From JAWXUK01 sp044432725 (GTDB taxonomy: Bacteria; Bacillota; Clostridia; Oscillospirales; Oscillospiraceae), in the NCBI GenBank assembly GCA_044432725.1, contig JAWXUL010000010.1, positions 1 through 64,000 of the forward strand: DNA of 64,000 bases, given 5' to 3'. Each line of letters starts with the position of its first letter. Positions within the stretch are counted from its first letter, which is position 1. Below, piece after piece: positions 1-8,627 of this stretch. Below the pieces are notes generated by a model that searched no databases, was not told the origin of the DNA, and saw only the letters and a program-made list of their open reading frames with translations. The translations under genes were made by a program, and so were the position numbers.

Positions 1-200
1 TCATCTATAACTATGCTTAATATCAGTGAAAGTAGTGGCACAGTACCTGTGAAGCCGTGATAACAAGCGGTGGAGGGATAGCCACAAGTCACGATGAATT
101 TTCGTGATGGAACGCCGTGTACGGTGAAAGCTGTATGCACGGTGTAGGTCAGGGGAAAATCAAGAGATAACTTCAAACGATTACCTATTGACATCAGGAG
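1..200 (+). mobile_element. 3' end of a group II intron (domains V and VI), ORF part outside the window
   Basis: Bases about 113-146 fold as a short hairpin with GCCGTGTACGG pairing to a CTGTATGCACGGT arm around a GAAA tetraloop, the hallmark of group II intron domain V. Bases about 150-195 then resemble domain VI: GTCA pairs with TGAC, AATC with GATT, and an unpaired A lies in ACCTATTGAC near the 3' end, the usual branch-point layout of bacterial introns. The intron end is probably near 195. No reverse transcriptase is visible because that part would lie left of base 1. Whether the intron is complete cannot be judged here. Fold and position were judged by eye. Confidence 0.75.
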
Positions 201-221
201 CAAAATCGCAAGGAATGAAGC

Positions 222-338
222 ATGTTAAAACAAGATTACATACATAACAGAACTGTTATAAGAGTGATAATTCGCCGTGTAGCACGGGCGTTTGTGTTGC
301 TTGTACTTGGTTTTATCATTGTTATGGTTGGACTTTGA
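222..338 (+). CDS. small hydrophobic membrane peptide, 38 aa
   Basis: An ATG at 222 preceded by AAGGAA (211-216) opens 38 codons ending with TGA at 336-338. The N-terminal half is basic (RVIIRRVAR) and the C-terminal half is one hydrophobic stretch (FVLLVLGFIIVMVGL), so the product would be a single-span membrane peptide with a positive inside half. It sits directly after the intron 3' end. The shape resembles type I toxin-like or regulatory micropeptides, but I do not recognise the family and assign no function. It could also be a chance ORF. Confidence 0.35.
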   Translation: MLKQDYIHNRTVIRVIIRRVARAFVLLVLGFIIVMVGL

Positions 339-372
339 TTAGAATTTTTACTCAAGTTTCAGTAAGAATTGC

Positions 373-777
373 CTAAGTGAATGAAGGATTGCTTCGTAAC
401 TCTTCCAAAAAAGTCACATCTGCCGGACAAAAAGTATAGTTTGGAATGTCATCTTTCCCAATCCAAGCCATGTCTTTATGTTCAAGCAAGGTTGGTTTTC
501 CCTCCTTAATACTTGCGTTTAGAAGGGTTAAATGAACAACTGCATGAGGATAAGTGTAGGTGACCTCGCCAAAAATTTCTCCAATTTGCAAAATGATTCC
601 TAATTCTTCCAGGCATTCTCGAGTTAAAGCGGCTTCAAGTGATTCACCAGACTCCACTTTTCCACCGACAAATTCCCAGTGGAGTGCAAGGTCCTTACCT
701 TCTGGTCGTTGACAAATGAGGAACTTGTCATCCTGCCAAATCAGTGCAGCTACTACTTCTAGGATTTTTTTCATCAA
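373..777 (-). CDS. NUDIX hydrolase, (deoxy)nucleoside triphosphate pyrophosphohydrolase (MutT-like)
   Basis: The 134-residue protein has a complete Nudix box at about residues 38-60 (GGKVESGESLEAALTRECLE then ELGI), giving the G-x5-E-x7-RE-x2-EE-x-G pattern that binds the catalytic Mg ions. Size and the WEFVGGKVE motif fit MutT-like 8-oxo-dGTP diphosphatases that clean the nucleotide pool. Its start overlaps the stop of the upstream DUF3427 helicase gene, so both were probably co-translated. The substrate is inferred from the family only. The second Met (774) is an equally possible start. Confidence 0.85.
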   Translation of the reverse strand: MMKKILEVVAALIWQDDKFLICQRPEGKDLALHWEFVGGKVESGESLEAALTRECLEELGIILQIGEIFGEVTYTYPHAVVHLTLLNASIKEGKPTLLEHKDMAWIGKDDIPNYTFCPADVTFLEELRSNPSFT

Positions 778-3700
778 TTCACCACCAATTTATTTGTTTT
801 CTTTAGGAATTTTGATGGAATCGGTTGCTCTAGCCTCCAAGTGATGTTCATGGGACGAGAACCTTGGTGGCTAATGTAATTTGCTGTGCCTAAAAACGTA
901 TAAGGCGAGGCAGTTTTACTCAGCTTATCTTCTTTGAATTCTCGAATAAACAGTAGAATTTTATGATCATCTTCACGATGTTTTCGGTATCGCAAGGCAG
1001 TCTTCGAGGTTTCTGATGTAGTACTTTGACTTTGCCAGTGAAATAATACATCGTTAATAGAATAATCATGATACATGGTGGTGGGAGAGTAGTCTTTGTC
1101 CGATTTGTTTAGGGTGACAAAAAATACATCAATCTTCTTATCGGGGAGAAATTTAACGCCCTCTCGCACAGTAGAAGGTTTCATAAAGTCCAAAGCCACC
1201 AGTAATTGATCACGAGAATAGGTACAATGGAGATCCAATGGACATGGAAAGCCTAAATTCATTGGTTGGTCTATAAAATCAATGGAATTATAGTTGTGTG
1301 CAAGCAATTCTAATAGTTCGCTTTGCATTTTAGGTGCTTTTTTAGGATATTAACGCCATCTAAGAGAGAAGAAAATCCGCAGTCTGCTGTTGGTTTCTGC
1401 CAGATTGTGTAGTGGAACATTTGTAGCATCCGTGTTTCTTCTTCTGTAAAAGTACTTATATTTTCTGTGAACAGGGTTTTATGAAGGTAATAAACCGTCT
1501 TGAATCCACACTTGCGAAGCGTAAAAGTGCTTTTGTGAATAATTCTTCCCCTTCTTCCTGAAAATCCTCTGCGACTCCTGCTAATACGCAAAGGCGAGAA
1601 AAACTCCCCAGTTGGTAGAGTGAGCGAGAATCCAAGTGATAGTAGTTTAAAAAGTTCTGCAGAGTTAAAGTCTGTCCACTATCTTCTGAAAAAGTGGATA
1701 TTCGGGAAATTATACCGGCTTTTGTGCCAAAAGAAGCATTGATATTCTTCAAAATATACTCCCGTGCAGTCTTTTCTAGTTGAATGTAACAACCTTTAGG
1801 CACAGAAACAAAACCATCTTTCAGATCTCGCTGTACTCCTTTAGTAGCATTTGAAAGTAGGGCGGAAAATTTATCCTCAAAATGATATTTTTTATGTGCT
1901 TGTCCAATGAAATCCAACACGGTCAGGCATTCTTTTCCTTCTGATAATCGTAATCCACGCCCTAATTGCTGTAAAAACACAGTGAGAGACTCGGTTGGGC
2001 GCAAAAATAGTACCGTGTTGATTTCGGGAATATCCACCCCTTCATTATAAATATCCACCACAAAAATAAAATGAATTTTTCCTTGAATCAAACGAGTTTT
2101 GGATGAATTTCTTTCTGCATCTGGGGAATTTCCACTTAAAACCATGGAAGAAATCCCAGCTTTATTGAATTGTTCCGTCATAAATTGGGCATGTGCCACA
2201 GAAACACAGAAGCCTAAGCCTTTTACTTCATTTAAGTCGCTGACATATTTTTTTAAGAAGCTACCACTAAGCTAGCCCGTTGCTGTGGAACCATACCAGA
2301 AATGGTGTATAAATTTGACAGTTCAGTCCGGTCATAGCCGCCACGTGTCCAAGTAAGACTCTCTAAATCTGCAGTGACAGTGACGCCAAAATAGTGAAAA
2401 GGAGCCAATAATTTTCGGTCAATAGACTCTGGTAAGCGTATTTCAGCGGCTATTCGCTGATTGAAATATGTTAAAATATCTCCACCATCCATACGCTCTG
2501 GTGTTGCAGTAAGTCCCAATAAAATATTTGGTTGATAATGTCCGAGCAATGCCTGATAAGTTGGTGCAGCAGCATGGTGAAATTCGTCAACTACAATGTA
2601 ATCGTAAAATTCTGGACTTGTTTTATTTGTGAAATCCTGAGAATTGAAGGTTTGAATGGAAATGAAGAGATGGTCAATGGTGTCAGGCCGATGATTCCCC
2701 ACAGAAAGAGCGCCAAAGTTTTGGTTTTTCAGCACAGCACGAAAGGTGTGAAGACTTTGTTGTAAAATTTCTTCACGATGTGCCACAAAAAGCAGACGAC
2801 AGGGACTTTGTGGCGTTTTTTTTAGAAAAATCTTGTAATCGAAGGCAGAAATGACTGTTTTTCCAGTCCCAGTGGCGGCCACAACTAGATTTCGGTATTG
2901 TCCACGCACATCTCGTTCTGCTTGTAGGCGATCTAGGATTTCTTGCTGATAGGCATAGGGTAGCAGATCGAAAAGGTAGATGTTTTCTTGATTCCCCTCA
3001 AAATAACGCTCTTTTCTAAGTGCAGTGGCCAACCTTTCTCGGTCTTTTTCTCCATAATCCTCAAATTCAGAGGCATTCCAGTAACTCTCAAAGGTTGCCT
3101 TGATTTTATCCATCACATCGGGTAAATCTCGCTGTGTTACTTTGGTGTTCCACTCCAAACCACTGGAAATTGCAACGCTTGATAGATTGGACGAACCTAC
3201 ATAAGCAGTGGAAAATCCAGTATTTCTGTAAAAAACATAAGTTTTTGCATGGAGTCGAGTACGGTTTGTATCATAACTAATTTTTATGATGGTGTTGGGT
3301 AGTTTACGTAGTTCTTCTATCGCTTTCACATCGGTAGCGCCCATATAAGAAGTGGTGATGATGCGTAAATTACCACCATTTTGTGTGAAAGTGGCGAGTT
3401 CATCTAAAATCAGTCTTAAACCACTCCATTTTATGAAAGAAACTAGCATATCTATGCCTGTAGAAGAGATGATTTCTTTTTTTAACTCACTGAACATTTG
3501 TGGCTCGTGAATGGCGCCAGTAAAGAGGCTACTTTGGGCGATAGAAGTAGTGGGACGTGGCAATACTGCTTTTTTATTCACAGCCAGAGCTGCATTTTTG
3601 CTGTCAGTTAGAGAAAGTAATTGCTGTCCTGGTTCAGTAACTTTGAAAGAATCAAGGCTGATTTCTTCTGTATCTTCCACAATTGTGGAGACAATGCGAT

Positions 3701-3911
3701 TGGTCAGGGCAATTTGTGCAGATAAATCACCACCATGGTCCAACAATACATCCAATCCTTGCTCTACCACACAGGTGATGTATTGTGCTAGAATTTTCGA
3801 GGCTTCTGCTCTGTCAATAGACTGAATTTGCGCTTGTTGATGGGTAATTTCATCTAAAAGTTCGGCTGTTTTCTTATTGATTACTTCCTCATATAGTCCA
3901 GATTTTAACAT
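774..3911 (-). pseudogene. PLD-like nuclease / DEAD-DEAH helicase / DUF3427 protein, broken by three frameshifts
   Basis: Three linked frames spell one protein of about 1046 residues. The first (3911-2253) has a PLD nuclease-like part with RLHAKTYVF and VGSSNLS, followed by helicase motif I (ATGTGKT) and motif II (VVDEFHHA). The second (to about 1472) has the late helicase motifs, including QLGRGLRLSEG. The rest is the DUF3427 C-terminus. Each break is repaired by adding one base to an A run on the coding strand: near 2250 (A7), near 1477 (A4) and near 1344 (A6). Start ATG at 3911 has a GGAGG site. Such helicases occur in defence and genome-maintenance settings. Either the gene is decaying or the assembly has homopolymer errors. 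Confidence 0.85.
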
Positions 3912-4071
3912 AATAACCTCCGGTTTAGTTCAAAATAGTCGTCAAATTTAAGGTTTGTGGTAGCTTTGATCCAATTCTTTAGCGTGTTTCTACAAATTTT
4001 ATAGTGATGCTTCTTCTGTTATTTCTCTGCTTTTAGATTTATGCTAAGTGAGAATCGCTAGTAACATAATA

Positions 4072-5133
4072 TCAATTATCTTCTTTTTTTAACAATAGAA
4101 CATCTTCTAACTTAATGGATAAAACGCCTTTGGAATTGCACAAATTGATTGATTTATGCAATTCCACCACCAAAAGAAAGTTAAAACCTTCTGGTTTCAC
4201 TGTGTAATGAACAGAAAAAGCACCTTCAACTACGTCGACTACTTGAAAAGTGAAAAAAATCAAGTTTTGCTCAATCGCAAAGTGATCGCCACTTCCGTCT
4301 TCTTGAAACTGAAAGTTTTGAGCAAATATGCAAACGTGTGCCGACTTTTTTTGCGTTTCACTTAATTGAAATGCTTGAATACTCTGTAGAAAGGACAAAA
4401 TATCTGGAAACTCTAACAGAGAAATGATATTTTCGCAACCTATCAGCAATGCAGTGTTTACCGTTTCAGGGGATTGGAATAACTGTTTTTTTTCTATCAT
4501 AGGAGAAGTTTTTCCATTTATAATAACAGAGACTTTTTGACTTTGTCGATAAACTTCTTCTCTGTTATGGGAAACAAAAATAACTGTTTTGTGGTATTTT
4601 TTTAAATAAGCGAACAATTCTTTTTCTAAACGTTGTTTTAAAAAACTATCTAATGATGAAAAGGGCTCATCTAATAAAATAATATCAGGACTGGTCAGTA
4701 AAATTCTTGCAATCGCACAACGTTGTTTCTGTCCCCCTGAAAGATCTGCTGGATATAGGTTTTCTTGTTGGACTAAGTCATAAGTTTTTAATAAGTTTGA
4801 TACTTCACCTTTGTTTAGTTGATTGGATTTTGCAACTATTTCCAAGTTTTCTTTTACAGTCATGGTGGGGAATAGAGCGAAATCTTGAAATAATAGCCCT
4901 GTTTTTCGTTGTATTATGGGTAGGTTAATGTTTTTATCATGATCAAACAAGATCTTATCATCGACTATTATGATACCTGAATCAGGTGTTTCTACACCTG
5001 CAATGCAACGAAGTATCATTGATTTTCCAGAACCAGAAGCTCCCAGAAAAGAGAGCACTTCCTCGCCTCCCTCAAATTTTGCCTCTAACAGAAAATTTCC
5101 TAGTTTTTTTGTGAAATGGCAGTAAATGGACAT
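4072..5133 (-). CDS. modC: molybdate ABC transporter, ATP-binding protein ModC
   Basis: This 353-residue ATPase powers molybdate uptake with ModB and ModA. It has Walker A GASGSGKS (about residues 31-38), the ABC signature LSGGQKQR, Walker B IILLDEP, the D-loop SSLDS and an H-loop SHNREE. The extra C-terminal 120 residues correspond to the MOBE/TOBE domain typical of ModC, though it is divergent. The start has an AAAGGAG site. It is the last gene of modA-modB-modC on this strand, 12 bases after modB. The family also includes sulfate and spermidine transporters; the neighbours decide for molybdate/tungstate. Confidence 0.85.
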   Translation of the reverse strand: MSIYCHFTKKLGNFLLEAKFEGGEEVLSFLGASGSGKSMILRCIAGVETPDSGIIIVDDKILFDHDKNINLPIIQRKTGLLFQDFALFPTMTVKENLEIVAKSNQLNKGEVSNLLKTYDLVQQENLYPADLSGGQKQRCAIARILLTSPDIILLDEPFSSLDSFLKQRLEKELFAYLKKYHKTVIFVSHNREEVYRQSQKVSVIINGKTSPMIEKKQLFQSPETVNTALLIGCENIISLLEFPDILSFLQSIQAFQLSETQKKSAHVCIFAQNFQFQEDGSGDHFAIEQNLIFFTFQVVDVVEGAFSVHYTVKPEGFNFLLVVELHKSINLCNSKGVLSIKLEDVLLLKKEDN

Positions 5134-5145
5134 GAAATTACTCCT

Positions 5146-5802
5146 TTACTTCTGTCTTTTTTCAAAATAATTCACCAAACACATCACAATAAAAGAAATA
5201 CATAAATTGAAAATCACCCAAAAAACAGCTTCTTTCTCTTGTCCTGTTTGCCAGTAAAAAGCAACTGTGGTTGAGATAGTTGCTGTTTTTTGTGGAATAT
5301 AACCAGAAACCATAGACGTTGCACCGTATTCACCTAAGCCACGAGCGAAAGAGAGAATAAATCCTGCCACAATCCCCGATTTGCATTGAGGTAAGATGAT
5401 TTTATAAAAGATTGTACTGTTTTTTATCCCTAAAGTTTGGGCAGCATAGATGATGTTTTGGTCCAAATGTTCAAAGGAACTGCGCACAGTGCGGTATAAA
5501 ATAGGAAAAGAAACCACTACCACAGCTAAGATTGAGGCGTACCAAGTCATGGTTAAATTACTTTCAAAAAACTTGTGAACAAGTTGTCCCAAGACGCTTT
5601 TGGGAGAAATCATTACAAGAAGCAAAAAACCCACTACCGTGGGGGGTAAAACCATAGGTACTGTGAAAAAAGCATCTAATATACTTTTCCACCAAGAGGG
5701 GAGTTTTGTCACCCACCAAGCAAAGAAAACCCCGAAAAACAAAGTAAGTACCGAGGAAATCAAAGAAATCCTTAAAGAGTTATAAAGTGGAAATAAGTCC
5801 AT
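5146..5802 (-). CDS. modB: molybdate ABC transporter permease ModB
   Basis: A 218-residue polytopic membrane protein of the binding-protein-dependent permease family. It contains the EAA-type loop seen as FARGLGEYGATSMVSG (about residues 149-164), which couples to the ATPase; GEYGA is characteristic of ModB/CysT-type permeases. About five hydrophobic segments are visible. Length is normal for ModB. Spacing of 9 bases from modA and 12 bases to modC indicates one operon. Confidence 0.9.
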   Translation of the reverse strand: MDLFPLYNSLRISLISSVLTLFFGVFFAWWVTKLPSWWKSILDAFFTVPMVLPPTVVGFLLLVMISPKSVLGQLVHKFFESNLTMTWYASILAVVVVSFPILYRTVRSSFEHLDQNIIYAAQTLGIKNSTIFYKIILPQCKSGIVAGFILSFARGLGEYGATSMVSGYIPQKTATISTTVAFYWQTGQEKEAVFWVIFNLCISFIVMCLVNYFEKRQK

Positions 5803-5811
5803 ATGGTCCTC

Positions 5812-6633
5812 CTATTTTCCTCTAATTAGCACAATTTCATTTTCCAAGAGGGAAAAGCTGTTAGTTTCTTCTAAGAAACCTGCCTCTGTTAAGCGTATGA
5901 TCTCAGCATTAGAGGCAGAGAGAAAGATATCTGCTGTGGCTCCATACTCTATTTGGGTGGCAAGTGTTCCACTGGAATCAAAATTCACTAAAAATTCAAT
6001 TCCTTCATGTTCTTCTTGGAATTTTTCTAAAATAAAAGAGAGAGACTCTGTTAAACTAGATGCAGCAAAAATAGTCAAGTTACATGAATCTAAGATGATG
6101 GAATCTTGCTGTATTTCTTCTCCTAAGACCGTAAAACCATAGTCTGTGAATACTTCACGAGCTGTTTTTGAGCCTAAAAAATCTAAAAAACACGCTGATT
6201 CTAAGGGATGTTGAGAATTTTCAAGTAGAGAGACTGGATAAATCACAGGAGTTTCCAGCAAGTTACTGTCTAAAATTTCGATAATTTCTACTTTATTACT
6301 TGAATTTGCGTCAGTTCGATAAACTATGCCACAGTCCACAGAACCCAGTTCCACTTGGGTGAGAACTTCTTTTACATTAGAAGCATAGGAAATTTTTCCT
6401 TCTAAATCATCCCAAAGGGACATGGCAACTAAAATATCCTTCCCATAACGACCCACAGGGACATCTTCATTTCCTAAGGCAATGAGAGAGATTTTTTCAG
6501 TTTCTGTGATAGAGAAGATTTGCTTTTCTACTATCATTTCTTCTTGTGGGAGGGAAGAGGAGAGTGTATATAAAAGAAAAAAACAAGCCAAAAGTGTGCC
6601 TGTAAAGAGGGGAAAAAGGATTTTTTTCTTCAT
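5812..6633 (-). CDS. modA: molybdate-binding protein ModA with circularly permuted lobes
   Basis: The 273-residue protein begins with a lipobox-like signal (LLAC, C17). Residues 48-170 match what is normally the second half of ModA (ISLIALGNEDVPVGRYGK, NVKEVL, GIVYRTDA, YPVSLL, FLDFL). Residues 186-270 match what is normally the first half (LTIFAASSLTESL, SSGTLATQIEYGATADIFLSAS). The protein ends at NEIVLIRGK, exactly where an ordinary ModA would continue into ISLIALG. The frame is open and the start has an AAGGAAG site, so this is not a frameshift artefact. The anion-binding serines of the first lobe (SSL and SSG) are kept. It heads the modABC operon. Confidence 0.85.
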   Translation of the reverse strand: MKKKILFPLFTGTLLACFFLLYTLSSSLPQEEMIVEKQIFSITETEKISLIALGNEDVPVGRYGKDILVAMSLWDDLEGKISYASNVKEVLTQVELGSVDCGIVYRTDANSSNKVEIIEILDSNLLETPVIYPVSLLENSQHPLESACFLDFLGSKTAREVFTDYGFTVLGEEIQQDSIILDSCNLTIFAASSLTESLSFILEKFQEEHEGIEFLVNFDSSGTLATQIEYGATADIFLSASNAEIIRLTEAGFLEETNSFSLLENEIVLIRGK

Positions 6634-6666
6634 ATCTAACTTCCTTACTACAGCTTTTTCTGAATT

Positions 6667-6709
6667 ATCGCTATAATTTTGATTATAACATAGTTTTTAT
6701 TTATGTCAA
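6667..6709 (-). promoter_or_regulatory. modA promoter with overlapping Mo-box-like inverted repeat
   Basis: On the minus strand a -35 TTGACA (6704-6709) and a -10 TATAAT (6682-6687) are separated by 16 bases. Overlapping the -10 lies an inverted repeat: GCTATAA at 6670-6676 and TTATAAC at 6683-6689 around six bases. The wider sequence ATCGCTATAA resembles ModE operator half-sites (Mo boxes). Repression by a ModE-like protein when molybdate is plentiful is inferred; no modE gene is in the window. Confidence 0.65.
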
Positions 6710-6716
6710 GAAAATT

Positions 6717-6743
6717 TTCTGAAAACAACAGCTTTGTTGTTAT
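6717..6743 (-). terminator. rho-independent terminator after the nitroreductase
   Basis: On the minus strand AACAACA pairs with TGTTGTT across an AAGC loop and is followed by a short T-rich tail. It lies about 40 bases after the ferredoxin-nitroreductase stop. The stem is short (7 bp). Confidence 0.55.
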
Positions 6744-6779
6744 TTTCAGGGGTGACAGGGTCAAACTTGATTCAAGAAG

Positions 6780-7538
6780 CTATAAAAAATGAACGGGAGC
6801 TTCTTCACGCAGAGGAATCTTTTTATAGTCCTCCTGATCGTGATAGCCAAAACTTAAGGCAGAATAGACAGTTTCATTGTCTTTCAGTTCTAAATATGTC
6901 TTAACATCAGGGATTGCGTTGATAAATCCAGCTAAATATCCTAAAAAACAAGAGCCTATCCCCTCAGAGTGCATTAACATGGTGGCGAGTGTGGTTTTTA
7001 TCACACAATCATCATAGCCTTTCACGGCATTGTCATTGGTGTAAGCAATGAGTAAATGTGGTGCAGAGCAGGTGATCGGATTGCGAATATGTTTTATTGT
7101 TGTGAGGACTTCGTGGTTAGGAGGGAGGTTTTGAGTGACTAAATCCGAAATTTCTTGTACCTTTTCCTTCCCAGATACCACAATCCACTCCACTAACTGA
7201 TTGTTTTTGGCAGAAGCAGAGTGATCGAGTACTCGAAGTATTGTTTTGATTTTTTCTTGCTCCACCAACTTATCTTGGTAAAAACGAATGGATCGATTAC
7301 TTTCAATGTGGTTTTGTAGCTGAGAAAAACCGACTTTTTCTTCAACGACTTTTGGCGTTCCCTTGATATTTTGAAACAAAATAGCGTCTGTGGGGCAAAC
7401 TCCTTGGCAATGGCCACAGTGCATGCAAAGTTTATGGACAGCTTTTGGCTTGTTTTCTTTCATTCTAAGGAGCGCTGTGGGGCAAACTCGCACACAAGCC
7501 CCACAGCCGACACATTGTTCTTTCTTTATTTCAATCAT
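6780..7538 (-). CDS. 4Fe-4S ferredoxin-nitroreductase fusion protein
   Basis: Residues 1-55 carry two CxxCxxCxxxCP clusters (CVGCGACVRVCP and CMHCGHCQGVCP), a bacterial 2[4Fe-4S] ferredoxin. The remaining 200 residues match the nitroreductase FMN fold: SIRFYQDKLVEQEKI near the start, ASAKNNQLVEW binding loop, and a C-terminal GIGSCFLGYL segment. Length (252) is normal for the clostridial ferredoxin-nitroreductase fusions, which use reduced ferredoxin or internal clusters to feed electrons to FMN. Substrate unknown. It is single, with its own terminator. Confidence 0.88.
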   Translation of the reverse strand: MIEIKKEQCVGCGACVRVCPTALLRMKENKPKAVHKLCMHCGHCQGVCPTDAILFQNIKGTPKVVEEKVGFSQLQNHIESNRSIRFYQDKLVEQEKIKTILRVLDHSASAKNNQLVEWIVVSGKEKVQEISDLVTQNLPPNHEVLTTIKHIRNPITCSAPHLLIAYTNDNAVKGYDDCVIKTTLATMLMHSEGIGSCFLGYLAGFINAIPDVKTYLELKDNETVYSALSFGYHDQEDYKKIPLREEAPVHFL

Positions 7539-7699
7539 ACTTTTTCTCCCTTACTTTTTCAATCATACTTTCTTGATTTCTCTTAATCTACAACATTATA
7601 TCATATTTTGAAGGAGATGGCAAGAAGTGTTTCTGTTTGAAAATTTGTAAGGAGATTTCTTAGATTGTTGCAAGAAACCTGCTCGATCAAAATTGAAAT

Positions 7700-8593
7700 T
7701 TATTTCACTTTGGTAGCAGCTTTGATTTTCAGCTCGAATGTATCCATTACGATAATCGTTGTGGCTATGATCATAATCCCACAAGCGATTAAAAAATTGG
7801 GATTTGGTGAGATACCAAAAAGCAATAGGGACAGCAACACACCGATAAAGGGGGAAAGAGAGTAATATGCACTGGTTTTTGCAGCGCCCAGTACGCTTTG
7901 CGCTTTAATATAGACGAAAATACTAAGACCATAGGAGACAAATCCTAAAATCAAAGCAATGAAAATCCACAGGATTGTAGGTGTGGCTTCTTTCACAAAA
8001 ATAGCAGTAAGGATAGAGCCAAGTCCTGAAAAAATTCCCTTTAGCATGACAATTTGATGGGTACTTTTCGAGGACAGAACCCGAGTGCAATTATTCTCAA
8101 ATCCCCAACAAACACAGGCTAAGAGGATAAATAAGGACCCAATTTGAAAGTCTAACCCTTCAAAACTGCCCACTGAGAGTAAAATGCTGGCACAGACGAT
8201 GAGAATGATGGCAAGAGATAGCATTGGGGAAATCTTTTCTTTGAAAACCACTAAGGCAATCACCGCAGTTGCCACAATCTCAAAGTTATTGAGCAGTGAT
8301 GCACTGGAGGGACTGGCTGTCAAAAGTCCAATCATGAGAAATATGGGTGCTAAGGTATCCAACACAATCATGCCGACGGTATAGGGTAATTCTTCCTTGG
8401 TGAGGGGGGTATCAGCACTTTTATCCTTTTTCAGTAGGTAGAGTAGGGATACCCCCAGACCTGCCCCCAGATATAGGAAACCCGCCATAAAGATAGGGGG
8501 GATATGGTCAAGGAGGATTTTAGACAAGGGGATACTTATTGCATAAAGAACGGCTGCTAGGACGGCTAATATACTGGCTAGTGATTTACTCAT
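7700..8593 (-). CDS. EamA/DMT-family drug/metabolite exporter
   Basis: A 297-residue protein with about ten hydrophobic segments arranged as two EamA repeats. The N-terminal segment (AVLYAISIPLSKILLDHIPPIFMAGFLYLGAG) and the GVLLSLLLFGISPNPNFLIACGIMIIATTIIV end are typical of the DMT superfamily. Start ATG at 8593 follows AAGGAA. The transported compound cannot be told from sequence. Confidence 0.85.
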   Translation of the reverse strand: MSKSLASILAVLAAVLYAISIPLSKILLDHIPPIFMAGFLYLGAGLGVSLLYLLKKDKSADTPLTKEELPYTVGMIVLDTLAPIFLMIGLLTASPSSASLLNNFEIVATAVIALVVFKEKISPMLSLAIILIVCASILLSVGSFEGLDFQIGSLFILLACVCWGFENNCTRVLSSKSTHQIVMLKGIFSGLGSILTAIFVKEATPTILWIFIALILGFVSYGLSIFVYIKAQSVLGAAKTSAYYSLSPFIGVLLSLLLFGISPNPNFLIACGIMIIATTIIVMDTFELKIKAATKVK

Positions 8594-8627
8594 AGAGAGA
8601 TTCCTTCTTTCCTTAAATAAAATAGAT

